Part shown: piece by piece, positions 31,180-39,002 of the stretch | Position numbering within the stretch: position 1 is the first letter of the stretch | How the letters are laid out: the number at the start of each line of letters is the position of its first letter | Source: an uncultured Oscillospiraceae bacterium | Lineage (GTDB): Bacteria; Bacillota; Clostridia; Oscillospirales; Oscillospiraceae | Direction: 5' to 3' | Assembly (NCBI GenBank): GCA_947629245.1 | Contig: CANRDC010000018.1 | Span: 1-39,928, forward strand | Length of the DNA: 39,928 bases | Program-made: the position numbers and the translations under genes | The notes under the pieces: model-generated | Told to the model about the DNA's origin: nothing | Databases searched by the model: none | The model's input: the letters and a program-made list of their open reading frames with translations, nothing else

Positions 31180-31857
31180 TCAGGCGGCGGGGGTCAGGTC
31201 GAAGGTCTGGAAGCAGCGCTCCGCGCCCGCGATGGGATAGAAAAGCCCCACCGCGCACAATGTCCCGTCCGGGTCGATATAGGGCTTCGCGCGGGCAATG
31301 ATCTCGTCCGAGAGGGAATTGTCCCGCTGGGTGGCGATGAAGTCGGCGTCCGCAAAGTCTGCGAAGGCGTCGTACTGGGCGGAGACGGCCTCGCGCAGAA
31401 GCTCGTTGAACTGTTCCCGGTCGGTCCCGAGGGCCTGGAACAGCTCCCGGTCGCTGAGACGCTCCCCATCGGTGAGGGAAACGTTGTAGATAAAGTAGTC
31501 GCACAGATCGTTGGCCTCATACCGGACTGTGGCCAGCACGGACAAAACGTCGCCGCTCACAGCCCAGCTGTAGTCGATGCCCATGATATAGGACCACTCG
31601 CCGCTCTCGGCGGCGTTTTGGACGTCGTACATATATCCCTCGTACAGGTCCTCCCATATGGCGGCGTTCACCGCCAACCCGCCGGGGCCGGCCAGATTCA
31701 CCTGGGGCACGCGGTATTCCCCGCCGTATCCGTCCGCGTCGGACGAATAGGTATACGCGTCGGTCACCAGATCCGCCGTCTCCTCCGCCCCCAGCGCCGG
31801 GACGGAAAGGCTCAGCGCCAGCCCCGCGGCCAAAAGGATGCTCGTCAGCTTTTTCAT
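31180..31857 (-). CDS. Secreted protein, possibly DUF3298/RsiV-like
   Basis: A 225-residue protein with a cleavable signal peptide (MKKLTSILLAAGLALSLSVPALGA). The mature part has a pattern like the DUF4163/DUF3298 extracellular domains of RsiV and PdaC: an early strand YRVPQVNLAGPGGLAVNAAIWEDL, a central YSWAVSGDVLSVLATVRYEAN, and a C-terminal DGTLCAVGLFYPIAGAERCFQTFDL. This assignment is by general pattern and is tentative. The start ATG 31857 follows AAGGAGGACACC. It sits between the B and A subunit genes of a topoisomerase, with 178 bp of hairpin-rich DNA before it and 32 bp after, an odd place for an exported protein. Confidence 0.65.
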   Translation of the reverse strand: MKKLTSILLAAGLALSLSVPALGAEETADLVTDAYTYSSDADGYGGEYRVPQVNLAGPGGLAVNAAIWEDLYEGYMYDVQNAAESGEWSYIMGIDYSWAVSGDVLSVLATVRYEANDLCDYFIYNVSLTDGERLSDRELFQALGTDREQFNELLREAVSAQYDAFADFADADFIATQRDNSLSDEIIARAKPYIDPDGTLCAVGLFYPIAGAERCFQTFDLTPAA

Positions 31858-31884
31858 GGTGTCCTCCTTAACAGCCTCGCAGAG

Positions 31885-32034
31885 TTCGGCTCCGCAGAGC
31901 CGAATAAAGTTGGATATGATTTCCGGCGGCGTGTACGTCGGAAATCATTCTTCTCGGCCTGCAAACGTGCGAGCGCAGCGAGTGCGCTGCAGCAGGCCGC
32001 AAGCCTTCTCGTTTGAATGCTTGCATTCAAACGA
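31885..32034. repeat. Four-hairpin cluster after the topoisomerase B gene
   Basis: Consecutive inverted repeats: TTCGGCTC/GAGCCGAA (31885-31904), ATGATTTCCG/CGGAAATCAT (31916-31948), CGGCCTGC/GCAGGCCG (31955-31999, with an inner GC-rich palindromic stretch) and TCGTTTGAATGC/GCATTCAAACGA (32009-32034). All are perfect in their arms. None has a T tract. The last begins two bases after the topoisomerase B stop codon. Confidence 0.7.
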
Positions 32035-32035
32035 C

Positions 32036-34018
32036 TCATGAGATATCAGCAAGTTCGAGATACTTGTAGCCCTCCCGGGCGATATGCTGCTTGCGGCCCT
32101 CCAGGTCGTTGCCCTCGAACAGGTCGAAATAGTAGGCCGTGCGCTCCGCGTCCTCCGGCAGCACCCGGATCAGCCGCCGGGTCTCGGGATTCATGGTGGT
32201 CAGCCACATCATCTCGGCGGAATTCTCGCCCAGGCCCTTGGACCGGTTCACGGTGAAGCGGCTCTTTCCCAGGTCCTCCACGATCTTATTCTTCTCGGCG
32301 TCGGAGTAGGCGTACCAGGTCTTTTCCTTGCAGGTGATCTCATAAAGGGGCGACTCGGCGATGTACACATACCCCTCTTTGATCAGGGTGGGGGTCAGCC
32401 GCCAGAGCATGGTCAGGATCAGCGTCCGGATCTGGAAGCCGTCCACGTCCGCGTCGGTGCAGATGACCACCTTGTTCCAGCGGAGATTGGCCAGGTCGAA
32501 GTTGTTCAGGTCCTTGCCGTGCTTTGCCACCTCCACCCCGCAGCCCAGCACCTTCAGAAGGTCCGTGATGATGTCGCTTTTGAAGATGCGGCCATAATCC
32601 GCCTTCAGGCAGTTCAGGATCTTGCCCCGGACGGGCATGATGCCCTGGAATTCCGCGTCCCGGCCCATCTTGCAGGAGCCCAGGGCGGAGTCCCCCTCCA
32701 CGATGTACAGCTCCCGCCGCTCCGGGTCCCGGCTGCGGCAGTCCACGAACTTCTCCACACGGCTCACGATGTCCATGGAGCCGGTGAGCTTTTTCTTGAT
32801 GTTCAGCCGGGCCCGCTCGGCCTGCTCCCGGCTGCGTTTGTTGATCAGCACCTGCTCGGCCATGCGGTCCGCCTCGGCCTTGTGCTCGATGCACCAGATC
32901 TCCAGCTTCTCCTTGAAGAAGTCGTTCATGGCCTCCTGGATGAACCGGTTGGTAATGGACTTTTTCGTCTGGTTCTCGTAGCTGGTCTGGGTGGAGAAGC
33001 AGTTGGTCACCAGCACCAGGCAGTCCTGCACGTCCTGGAAGGAGATCTTCGACTCGTTTTTCTGGTACTTGCCGATCTTCTTGATATAGGCGTCCACGGC
33101 GTACACAAAGCCCGTGCGGGCGGCCTTGTCCGGCGCGCCGCCGTGCTCCAGCCAGGAGGAGTTGTGGTAGTATTCCAGCAGATTCACCCGGTTGGAGAAG
33201 CAGAAGGCCGCGGAGAGCTTGACCTTGTATTCCGGCTTGTCGGCCCGGTCCCGGCCCCGGCGCTCCGCCTCGATGAATACGGGAGCGGTCAGCGTCTGCT
33301 CCCCCGCCGTCTCCGCCACATAGTCCAATATGCCCTGCTCATAGAGATAGTCCGTGGTCTCGAACTTGGCCCCGTGCTGGATGCGAAGCCGGAAGGTGAC
33401 CCCCGCGTTCACCACCGCCTGGCGGCGCAGGGTGTCCCGGAACCACTCCTCCGGGATGTCGATGTCCGTGAACACCTCCAGATCCGGCTTCCACCGGTGG
33501 GTGGTGCCGGTCTTTTTCCGGTCCGCCGGGGCTTTTTTGAGCGCGCCCACGATCTCGCCCTTCTCAAAGCGCAGGTCGTAGCGGCTGCCGTCCCGCCAGA
33601 CGGTCACGTCCATGTACGCGGAGGAATACTGGGTGGCGCAGGCGCCCAGACCGTTCAGGCCCAGGGAGTACTCGTAGCTCTCGCCCTCCTCGTTATCGTA
33701 CTTGCCTCCGGCGTACAGCTCGCAGTACACCAGCTCCCAGTTGTACCGGCCCTCGGCGCTGTTCCAGTCCACCGGGCAGCCCCGGCCAAAATCCTCCACC
33801 TGGATGGACCGGTCCTCGAACCGGGTGACGGTGATCACGTCGCCGTAGCCCGCCCTGGCCTCGTCGATGGAGTTGGATAAAATTTCAAATACGGAGTGCT
33901 CGCAGCCCTCCAGCCCGTCGGAGCCGAAGATGACGCCGGGGCGCTTGCGGACCCGGTCCGCGCCCTTGAGCTGGCTGATGGATTCGTTGCCGTAGATTTC
34001 CTTCTTCGCTTTCGCCAT
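32036..34018 (-). CDS. Type II DNA topoisomerase subunit B (ParE/GyrB-like)
   Basis: ATPase subunit of 660 residues. The GHKL domain shows EILSNSIDEARAGYGD (Mg-binding Asn), VEDFGRGCPVD and SLGLNGLGACATQ, where the usual GLHGVGAS has diverged. The transducer and Toprim domains follow: EGDSALG (catalytic Glu) and DADVDGFQIRTL (metal-binding Asp residues). The C-terminal SKGLGENSAEMMWLTTMNPETRRL is typical. The long insert of Gram-negative GyrB is absent. With the A subunit downstream it forms the second type II enzyme, probably for chromosome decatenation. The start ATG 34018 follows GCGAGGGAACT. Its promoter is at 34081-34108. Confidence 0.94.
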   Translation of the reverse strand: MAKAKKEIYGNESISQLKGADRVRKRPGVIFGSDGLEGCEHSVFEILSNSIDEARAGYGDVITVTRFEDRSIQVEDFGRGCPVDWNSAEGRYNWELVYCELYAGGKYDNEEGESYEYSLGLNGLGACATQYSSAYMDVTVWRDGSRYDLRFEKGEIVGALKKAPADRKKTGTTHRWKPDLEVFTDIDIPEEWFRDTLRRQAVVNAGVTFRLRIQHGAKFETTDYLYEQGILDYVAETAGEQTLTAPVFIEAERRGRDRADKPEYKVKLSAAFCFSNRVNLLEYYHNSSWLEHGGAPDKAARTGFVYAVDAYIKKIGKYQKNESKISFQDVQDCLVLVTNCFSTQTSYENQTKKSITNRFIQEAMNDFFKEKLEIWCIEHKAEADRMAEQVLINKRSREQAERARLNIKKKLTGSMDIVSRVEKFVDCRSRDPERRELYIVEGDSALGSCKMGRDAEFQGIMPVRGKILNCLKADYGRIFKSDIITDLLKVLGCGVEVAKHGKDLNNFDLANLRWNKVVICTDADVDGFQIRTLILTMLWRLTPTLIKEGYVYIAESPLYEITCKEKTWYAYSDAEKNKIVEDLGKSRFTVNRSKGLGENSAEMMWLTTMNPETRRLIRVLPEDAERTAYYFDLFEGNDLEGRKQHIAREGYKYLELADIS

Positions 34019-34080
34019 AGTTCCCTCGCTGTTCACAATATCTTGATGTCCGGTGGACATAATCGACCCAGTATGGGCAC

Positions 34081-34108
34081 AGTATATCATATTTATAAAA
34101 AAAAGCAA
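34081..34108 (-). promoter_or_regulatory. Promoter of the topoisomerase operon
   Basis: Minus strand: -35 TTGCTT (34108-34103), 16-bp AT-rich spacer ending TGA, -10 TATACT (34086-34081), an extended -10 type. The leader is about 55 nt. A GC-rich inverted repeat lies just upstream (about 34114-34135). Confidence 0.65.
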
Positions 34109-34230
34109 GAAAAGAGCGGGAGCCAAAGCCCCCGCCAAAAAGATGCGCGCCCGGTATTTCTCTCTGGGAGTAGTATACGTCTAAAACGGGACAAACACAA
34201 ATACAATATTTGGTAAAGGAGGGACAAGAC

Positions 34231-34497
34231 ATGCCGGAGTATTTTATCAAGGCGCTGTTCGTGGTGGTGGGTCTGGGACTCGTCCTGCTGGCCTACGATC
34301 TGGTCCGCCGTGTGAAGTCCTGGCCGGGCCGGGCCTGCCTGCACGCTTTGGCGGGGGTGGCGGCCCTGTTCACGGCCAACGCGGTCGGGGAGCTGCTGGG
34401 CCTGGGAGTGGGCCTGAACGGCCTGACGCTGCCCGTATCCGCAGCGCTGGGTGTACCAGGGGTAGGACTTCTGTGGGCCGTCAAATATCTGCTATAA
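34231..34497 (+). CDS. BofA-family (pro-sigma-K processing inhibitor-like) membrane protein
   Basis: Small membrane protein of 88 residues with an N-terminal helix (about 5-22), a central hydrophobic stretch (ALAGVAALFTANAVGELLG) and the family-typical C-terminus GLNGLTLPVSAALGVPGVGLLWAVKYLL. In Bacillus, BofA holds the SpoIVFB protease inactive during sporulation. Clostridial homologues occur even where sigma-K control differs, so the role here is inferred only. The start ATG 34231 follows AAAGGAGGGACAAGAC. It is divergent from the topoisomerase operon. A small hairpin with T tract (34521-34543) may end it. Confidence 0.88.
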   Translation: MPEYFIKALFVVVGLGLVLLAYDLVRRVKSWPGRACLHALAGVAALFTANAVGELLGLGVGLNGLTLPVSAALGVPGVGLLWAVKYLL

Positions 34498-34520
34498 TGG
34501 AGCCCCACGCGGAGAGAAGA

Positions 34521-34543
34521 ATTGAGATGTGCTCAATATTTTT
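34521..34543 (+). terminator. Weak terminator after the BofA-family gene
   Basis: A 6-bp stem ATTGAG/CTCAAT with 5-nt loop is followed by ATTTTTGT. The stem is short and AT-rich, so efficiency is probably low. Confidence 0.4.
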
Positions 34544-34573
34544 GTCATTTGTTTAACGCCTCTTCAATGGAAA

Positions 34574-34607
34574 ATCACGGTCCTGTCTGCTAAAATGTGG
34601 CCGTGAT
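34574..34607. promoter_or_regulatory. Inverted repeat flanking the -10 box of the XRE regulator gene
   Basis: ATCACGG (34574-34580) and CCGTGAT (34601-34607) are perfect inverted half-sites 20 bp apart. Between them lies TGCTAAAAT, an extended -10 candidate (hexamer 34591-34596). Placement around the promoter suggests an autoregulatory operator for the helix-turn-helix protein encoded 20 bp downstream. Confidence 0.5.
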
Positions 34608-34626
34608 CTTCAAGGAGGTGCGAGTC

Positions 34627-35676
34627 ATGCAGATCGGAGAGGTGATCCGGGAGCATCGGAGGCGGCTGGGCCTGACCCAGGAACAGATGGCGGACCGGCT
34701 GGGGGTCACGGCCCCGGCGGTGAACAAGTGGGAGCGCGGCGTGACGACGCCGGACATCGGGCTGCTGTGCCCCATCGCCCGGCTGCTGGAGGTGAGTCTG
34801 GATGAGCTTCTGTCCTTCCGGGATGAGCTTTCTGCGGCAGAGACAGCGGAGCTCATACAGGAAGCGGACCGGCGGTTTTCCGAGGGGGCTTATGACGAGG
34901 CGTACGCCTGGGTCAGGGATACCCTGGCCCAATGGCCCAACTGTGAGAAGCTGACGCTGTATCTGGCGGAGCTGCTGGCCTCCTGGAGTCGGATCAAGGA
35001 GCTTCCCGAGGACAGGGAGCGGGACGGCTATATCACAGATTGTTATATCCGCCTGCTGGAGAGCCGGGACGAGGACATCCGCCGCCAGGCGGCGGAGGCG
35101 CTGTTCCGGCTGCACATGTGGTGGGAGGAATACGAGGGAGCGGAGGCGTTTTTGCAGCACTTTTCCCGGTACGACCCTCTGGGAAAGCTGCTTCGGGGCC
35201 AGGTCCTTGAGAAGACAGGCCGGACGGAGGAAGCGCTGAAGACCTACGAGGAGCTTCTCTTCCAGAGCTGCAATCTGCTGGCCATGACGTTTCAGCAGCT
35301 GTATGCGCAGGCTGTGGAAGCGAACGATACCGCCAGAGCCCGGATGCTGGCGGACAAGCAGTGCGCCCTGGCGGAGCTCTTTGAGATGGGCGAGTACCAA
35401 GCGCTGGCGCCGAAGCTGGAGCTTACGCTGGCGGAGCGCGACCCGGACAAGGCCACAGCCCTTCTGGAAAAGCTTCTGGAAAGCGTGCCGACCCTGGACG
35501 GCTTTGCCCGTTCGCCGCTGTACGCGCACATGACCTTCAAGAGCGTGGACCCGGCGTTTTACAACGGCGTGCGGGAAAGCCTCTTGTCCATAGCGGACGA
35601 GGACACGGGCGCGTTTTTGCGGGACGATCCCCGCTGGAAAGTCCTGACGGAAAGATACCGTGCCGTGTCAAAATGA
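34627..35676 (+). CDS. XRE-family regulator with TPR-like C-terminal region
   Basis: Regulator of 349 residues. Residues about 1-65 form a Cro/C1-type helix-turn-helix (IGEVIREHRRRLGLTQEQMADRLGVTAPAVNKWERGVTTPDI). The remaining 280 residues are helical with TPR-like repeats (for example LIQEADRRFSEGAYDEAYAWVRDTLAQWPN and VLEKTGRTEEALKTYEELLFQ), a layout seen in peptide- or partner-responsive regulators. This gene type is common and multicopy in Clostridia. ATG 34627 follows AAGGAGGTGCGAGTC. It probably controls itself through the inverted repeat at 34574-34607; no adjacent target is evident. Confidence 0.9.
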   Translation: MQIGEVIREHRRRLGLTQEQMADRLGVTAPAVNKWERGVTTPDIGLLCPIARLLEVSLDELLSFRDELSAAETAELIQEADRRFSEGAYDEAYAWVRDTLAQWPNCEKLTLYLAELLASWSRIKELPEDRERDGYITDCYIRLLESRDEDIRRQAAEALFRLHMWWEEYEGAEAFLQHFSRYDPLGKLLRGQVLEKTGRTEEALKTYEELLFQSCNLLAMTFQQLYAQAVEANDTARARMLADKQCALAELFEMGEYQALAPKLELTLAERDPDKATALLEKLLESVPTLDGFARSPLYAHMTFKSVDPAFYNGVRESLLSIADEDTGAFLRDDPRWKVLTERYRAVSK

Positions 35677-35770
35677 TCATCTGACGGCGAAACGCCGTAG
35701 AACTTTAACAAGAAAAAGCGCTAAAGTGCCGGGAGAGCTTATGACATCTTACAAAATCGACCCAGGGCGG

Positions 35771-35799
35771 TTGACAGGCGCAAAGACCGGTGCTATCAT
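35771..35799 (+). promoter_or_regulatory. Strong promoter of the lysine-riboswitch ABC importer operon
   Basis: -35 TTGACA (35771-35776), 17-bp spacer ending TGC, -10 TATCAT (35794-35799), an extended -10. Transcription would start near 35806, giving a leader of about 330 nt that contains the riboswitch. Confidence 0.85.
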
Positions 35800-35821
35800 A
35801 CGCACGAAAATTGAATCGCTG

Positions 35822-35987
35822 AACAGAGGCGCGGTTTTCATGAGTATCCGACCTCCAGGGCCAGACAGCCAGGGACGGAGAAAGGGAACGCCGCCGAAGC
35901 GGTGAGGGGAGTGTCTGATCCTCTGATCGCTGGGCCGTCGGAGAATATCCGCCGGACTGTCACAAGTTTTTGTGGAGCGCTGTCATG
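35822..35987 (+). ncRNA. Lysine riboswitch (L box)
   Basis: The leader holds the ordered conserved elements of the lysine aptamer: AGAGGCGC (after the P1 5' strand), GAGTATCCGACC, GGACGGAGAAAGGGAACGCC, GCCGAAGC, a variable arm ending GCTGGGCCGTC, GGACTGTCACAAG, and GTGGAGCGCTGTC closing P1 (ACAG near 35823 pairs with CTGT near 35980). These match the lysC leader pattern of Bacillus subtilis element by element. It lies between a strong promoter and an intrinsic terminator ahead of an ABC importer, so lysine binding is expected to stop transcription of the importer genes. Confidence 0.93.
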
Positions 35988-36028
35988 GCCAATGGAAAGC
36001 CCGCTTGGGCTAACATCGATTTCCCGTG

Positions 36029-36056
36029 GACCGCTTGACAAAGCGGTTCATTTTTC
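36029..36056 (+). terminator. Riboswitch-controlled intrinsic terminator
   Basis: Stem ACCGCTT/AAGCGGT with loop GACA, followed by TCATTTTTC, lies about 45 bp after the lysine aptamer and about 80 bp before the first coding sequence. It is the likely OFF-state hairpin. An upstream AGCCC/GGGCT stem (about 35998-36011) could take part in switching. Confidence 0.8.
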
Positions 36057-36138
36057 TTGGGCCTCCCCGCTGGGCGCTGGCGGCGGGACCGAGAGGACAA
36101 AGCGCCAAAAAAGATGTTTTGAAAAGGAGAACAAAACA

Positions 36139-37086
36139 ATGAGAAGACTCTTCGCAATGCTGATGGCCCTGTGCCTGATGCTCAGCCTGACCGCCTGCGG
36201 CGGCGGCAAGACCTCCAATGAGGACAAGGACGTCCGGGCCGCTCTGGATGAAGCCCTGGCCGCCATCCCCCCTGTGCCCGACTACACCGACGTGGACACC
36301 AGCGCCATCCCCGGCGTGGAGGACGGCGTGCTCACCGTGGGCATGGAGTGCGCCTACGCCCCCTACAACTGGACCCAGACCGACGACTCCTACGGCGCCG
36401 TGCCCATCTCCAACGTGGACGGCTCCTACGCCAACGGCTATGACGTCATGATGGCCCAGCGCATCTGCGACGCCTACGGCTGGAAGCTGGAGGTCGTTTC
36501 CAGCGCCTGGGATTCCCTGACCCCCGCCGTCCAGTCCCAGACCATGGACGCCAACATCGCCGGTCAGTCCATGACCTCCGACCGTATGGCCGAGGTGGAC
36601 ATGGCGGGCCCCTACATCTACGCCACCATCGTGTGCCTGACCACCAAGGACAGCGAGTACGCCAACGCCGCCTCCATCGCGGACCTGGCGGGCGGCACCT
36701 GCACCAGCCAGTCCGGCACCATCTGGTATGACACCTGCCTGCCCCAGATCGCGGACGCCGAGATCATCGCCCCCGCGGAGACCGCCCCGGCCATGATCAT
36801 GCAGCTGGAGACCGGCACTGTGGACTTCGTCTGCACCGATATGCCCACCGCTCTGGGCGCCGTGGCCAAGAATGATAACCTGGTCATCCTGGACTTCTCC
36901 GGCACCGACGGCGACTTCCAGTTCGCCGACGAGGCGGAGCGGGCCGAGAACGTGAACATCGGCATCTCCGTCCGCAAGGGCAACACCGAGCTTCTGGACG
37001 CCATCAACACCGTCCTGGCCGACTACTCCTCCGCGGACTTCGACACCCTCATGGGCGCGGCCATCGCCATCCAGCCCGAGGTCTGA
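36139..37086 (+). CDS. Polar amino acid (probably lysine) ABC transporter substrate-binding lipoprotein
   Basis: Extracytoplasmic binding protein of 315 residues. The signal MRRLFAMLMALCLMLSLTAC ends in a lipobox (Cys20). The mature part is an SBP_bac_3/PBP2-type fold: GVLTVGMECAYAPYNW, GYDVMMAQRICDAYGWKLEVV, LTPAVQSQTMDANIAGQSMTSDRMAEVDMAGPY and FVCTDMPTALGAV. A lysine or basic amino acid ligand is inferred from the riboswitch upstream. Codon choice is strongly skewed to C-ending codons, as in highly expressed genes. ATG 36139 follows AAAAGGAGA. A perfect hairpin after the stop may separate its expression level from that of the permease. Confidence 0.93.
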   Translation: MRRLFAMLMALCLMLSLTACGGGKTSNEDKDVRAALDEALAAIPPVPDYTDVDTSAIPGVEDGVLTVGMECAYAPYNWTQTDDSYGAVPISNVDGSYANGYDVMMAQRICDAYGWKLEVVSSAWDSLTPAVQSQTMDANIAGQSMTSDRMAEVDMAGPYIYATIVCLTTKDSEYANAASIADLAGGTCTSQSGTIWYDTCLPQIADAEIIAPAETAPAMIMQLETGTVDFVCTDMPTALGAVAKNDNLVILDFSGTDGDFQFADEAERAENVNIGISVRKGNTELLDAINTVLADYSSADFDTLMGAAIAIQPEV

Positions 37087-37110
37087 ACCCACAAAGCCAC
37101 ATCATCTGCG

Positions 37111-37140
37111 TCCTTTCTCCGGCTCCGGCCGGAGAAAGGA
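37111..37140 (+). terminator. Intercistronic hairpin between binding protein and permease genes
   Basis: Perfect 13-bp stem (TCCTTTCTCCGGC and its complement) with a 4-nt loop, followed by CATTTCCCTG rather than a T tract. It is better read as a 3' stabiliser or partial attenuator than a full terminator, because the permease and ATPase follow on the same strand. Confidence 0.6.
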
Positions 37141-37166
37141 CATTTCCCTGAAAGGACAGCCGTTTT

Positions 37167-38042
37167 ATGAGCGTGTTTTCCAAACTGATCTATGATATTG
37201 GCCGACTGTGGGGCAGGTACTGGGACTCCTATCTCAACGGCGTGAAAAACACCCTGATCCTGGCGGTGGTGGCCACGATCATCGGCGTTCTGATCGGCCT
37301 GGTGTGCGGCATCCTGAACACCATCCCCTGCGCGAAGAACGCCCCCCTGCCCAAGCGGGTCCTGCTGAAAGTAATCCGGTTCATCGTCCGGGCCTATGTA
37401 GAGATCTTCCGGGGCACCCCCATGGTGCTCCAGGCCGTGTTCATCTACTACGGCCTGCCCTACTTCTCCAACAACGCCATGCGCTTTGAGAGCGTCTGGG
37501 CGGCGGCTATCCTGGTGGTGTCCATCAACACCGGCGCTTACATGGCCGAGTCCGTCCGGGGCGGCATCATCTCCGTGGACCCCGGCCAGACCGAGGGCGC
37601 CATGGCCATCGGCATGAACCACTTCCAGACCATGGTGAACGTCATCCTGCCTCAGGCGTTCCGCAATATCATCCCCCAGATCGGAAACAATTTCATCATC
37701 AACATCAAGGATACCTCCGTCATGTTCATCATCAGCTTCACGGAGTTTTTCGCCTTCCACCGGTACATCACCGGCGTGAACAACATGTATTTCCCCTCCG
37801 CCGCCATCGAGATGGTAGGCTACCTCACCATGACCCTGATCGCCTCGTTCCTGCTGCGCCGGGTGGAGAAGTGGATGGACGGGTCCGACAACTACGAGCT
37901 GGTCAGCGACGACCAGCTTGTCATGACCGCCGGGACCTACAACTATCCGGACAAGAGCACCCCCTTCGACGAGCGGCACAAGCCCTCCCGCGAGACGGTG
38001 ATCCAGCAGGTCAAATTCGGCAGGAACAGGGGGGAGCGGTGA
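37167..38042 (+). CDS. Polar amino acid ABC transporter permease
   Basis: Inner-membrane permease of 291 residues of the HisM/GlnP type. It has about five or six hydrophobic helices. The opening [29 protein letters not shown] and the family loop [22 protein letters not shown] are diagnostic, and the EAA motif lies in [32 protein letters not shown]. The C-terminal tail of about 60 residues after the last helix is longer than usual and hydrophilic. ATG 37167 follows GAAAGGACAGCC. It ends one base before the ATPase start. A homo- or heterodimeric permease would be needed; only one gene is here, so a homodimer is likely. Confidence 0.94.
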   Translation: MSVFSKLIYDIGRLWGRYWDSYLNGVKNTLILAVVATIIGVLIGLVCGILNTIPCAKNAPLPKRVLLKVIRFIVRAYVEIFRGTPMVLQAVFIYYGLPYFSNNAMRFESVWAAAILVVSINTGAYMAESVRGGIISVDPGQTEGAMAIGMNHFQTMVNVILPQAFRNIIPQIGNNFIINIKDTSVMFIISFTEFFAFHRYITGVNNMYFPSAAIEMVGYLTMTLIASFLLRRVEKWMDGSDNYELVSDDQLVMTAGTYNYPDKSTPFDERHKPSRETVIQQVKFGRNRGER

Positions 38043-38043
38043 C

Positions 38044-38784
38044 ATGGCGGACACCATTTTGGAAATACGCCACCTCTCCAAGAGCTTCGGCTCCCACGAG
38101 GTGCTGAAAGATATCGACTTCACCGTCTCCAAGGGGGACGTGACGGCCATCATCGGGGCCTCCGGCTCCGGCAAGAGCACGCTCCTGCGGTGTGTGAACC
38201 TGCTGGAGCGGCCCACCAGCGGGGAGATCCTGTTCCACGGCAAGGATGTGACCGGCCGGGGGGTGAACGCCCCGGAGTACCGGTCCCATGTAGGCATGGT
38301 GTTCCAGAGCTTCAACCTCTTCAACAACATGTCCGTGCTGGAAAATTGCATCGTGGGCCAGGTGAAGGTGCTGAAAAAGTCCAAAGCCGAGGCCAGGGAG
38401 AACGCCCTGCGGTATTTGCAGTACGTGGGCATGGCCCCCTACATCAACGCCAAGCCCCGGCAGATCTCCGGCGGCCAGAAGCAGCGCGTAGCCATCGCCC
38501 GAGCCCTGGCCATGGGCCCGGAGGTGCTGCTGTTCGACGAGCCCACCTCCGCCCTGGACCCGGAGATGGTGGGCGAGGTGCTCTCCGTCATGCAGCATCT
38601 GGCCGGCGAGGGCATGACCATGCTGGTGGTCACCCACGAGATGGCCTTCGCACGGGACGTGTCCAACCAGGTGGTGTACATGAACCAGGGGGTCATCTGC
38701 GAACAGGGGGCCCCGGCGGACGTGCTGGGCGACCCGCAAAAACAGGAGACGAAGGACTTTCTTGCCCGGTTCCGAAACAACTGA
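38044..38784 (+). CDS. Polar amino acid ABC transporter ATP-binding protein
   Basis: ATPase of 246 residues of the GlnQ/HisP type. It has Walker [11 protein letters not shown]-loop [11 protein letters not shown], signature ISGGQKQR (Ile in place of the usual Leu), Walker [15 protein letters not shown] and H-loop VVTHEM. It starts one base after the permease stop and completes the riboswitch-controlled importer. ATG 38044 overlaps the GGGGAGCGGTGAC ribosome-binding region at the end of the permease gene. Confidence 0.96.
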   Translation: MADTILEIRHLSKSFGSHEVLKDIDFTVSKGDVTAIIGASGSGKSTLLRCVNLLERPTSGEILFHGKDVTGRGVNAPEYRSHVGMVFQSFNLFNNMSVLENCIVGQVKVLKKSKAEARENALRYLQYVGMAPYINAKPRQISGGQKQRVAIARALAMGPEVLLFDEPTSALDPEMVGEVLSVMQHLAGEGMTMLVVTHEMAFARDVSNQVVYMNQGVICEQGAPADVLGDPQKQETKDFLARFRNN

Positions 38785-38794
38785 AACCAGCGCG

Positions 38795-38833
38795 GCGCCT
38801 CCCCGGTCCGGGGAGGCGCGTTTGGTAATTTTT
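38795..38833 (+). terminator. Terminator of the ABC importer operon
   Basis: An 11-bp GC-rich stem GCGCCTCCCCG/CGGGGAGGCGC with a short loop is followed by GTTTGGTAATTTTTC. The T tract is interrupted but the position at the operon end supports it. Confidence 0.75.
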
Positions 38834-38853
38834 CTTTTTCTGGAAGTTTACGC

Positions 38854-38882
38854 TTGACATAAAAACCGATTCGTTTTAAAAT
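38854..38882 (+). promoter_or_regulatory. Promoter of rny
   Basis: -35 TTGACA (38854-38859), 17-bp spacer, -10 TAAAAT (38877-38882). The leader is about 114 nt and includes the small inverted repeat AGTTA/TAACT (38888-38905). Confidence 0.75.
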
Positions 38883-39002
38883 TAATTAGTTACATTGGGG
38901 TAACTGGATGATTGCCCCGGTGTTGCGTCCTTGATTGATCGGATGGGGTGCTTGATACCCGCCGTATGAAGAGACTGAAGGATAGGAGGTGTATATGCTT
39001 AG

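Noticed and set aside
34110-34140. GC-rich inverted repeat followed by a T-rich stretch on the minus strand, resembling a terminator
   Set aside because: No minus-strand gene lies upstream of it to terminate, and the T-rich part overlaps the topoisomerase promoter. It could be incidental; I do not call it.
34141-34200. A sigma-E-like promoter ahead of the BofA-family gene
   Set aside because: GTATTT and TATACG are present at roughly the right spacing, but the match is too weak to separate from chance.
35838-36041. A 67-codon minus-strand frame within the leader of the ABC importer
   Set aside because: The region is explained by the lysine aptamer and its terminator; the frame has no ribosome-binding site.
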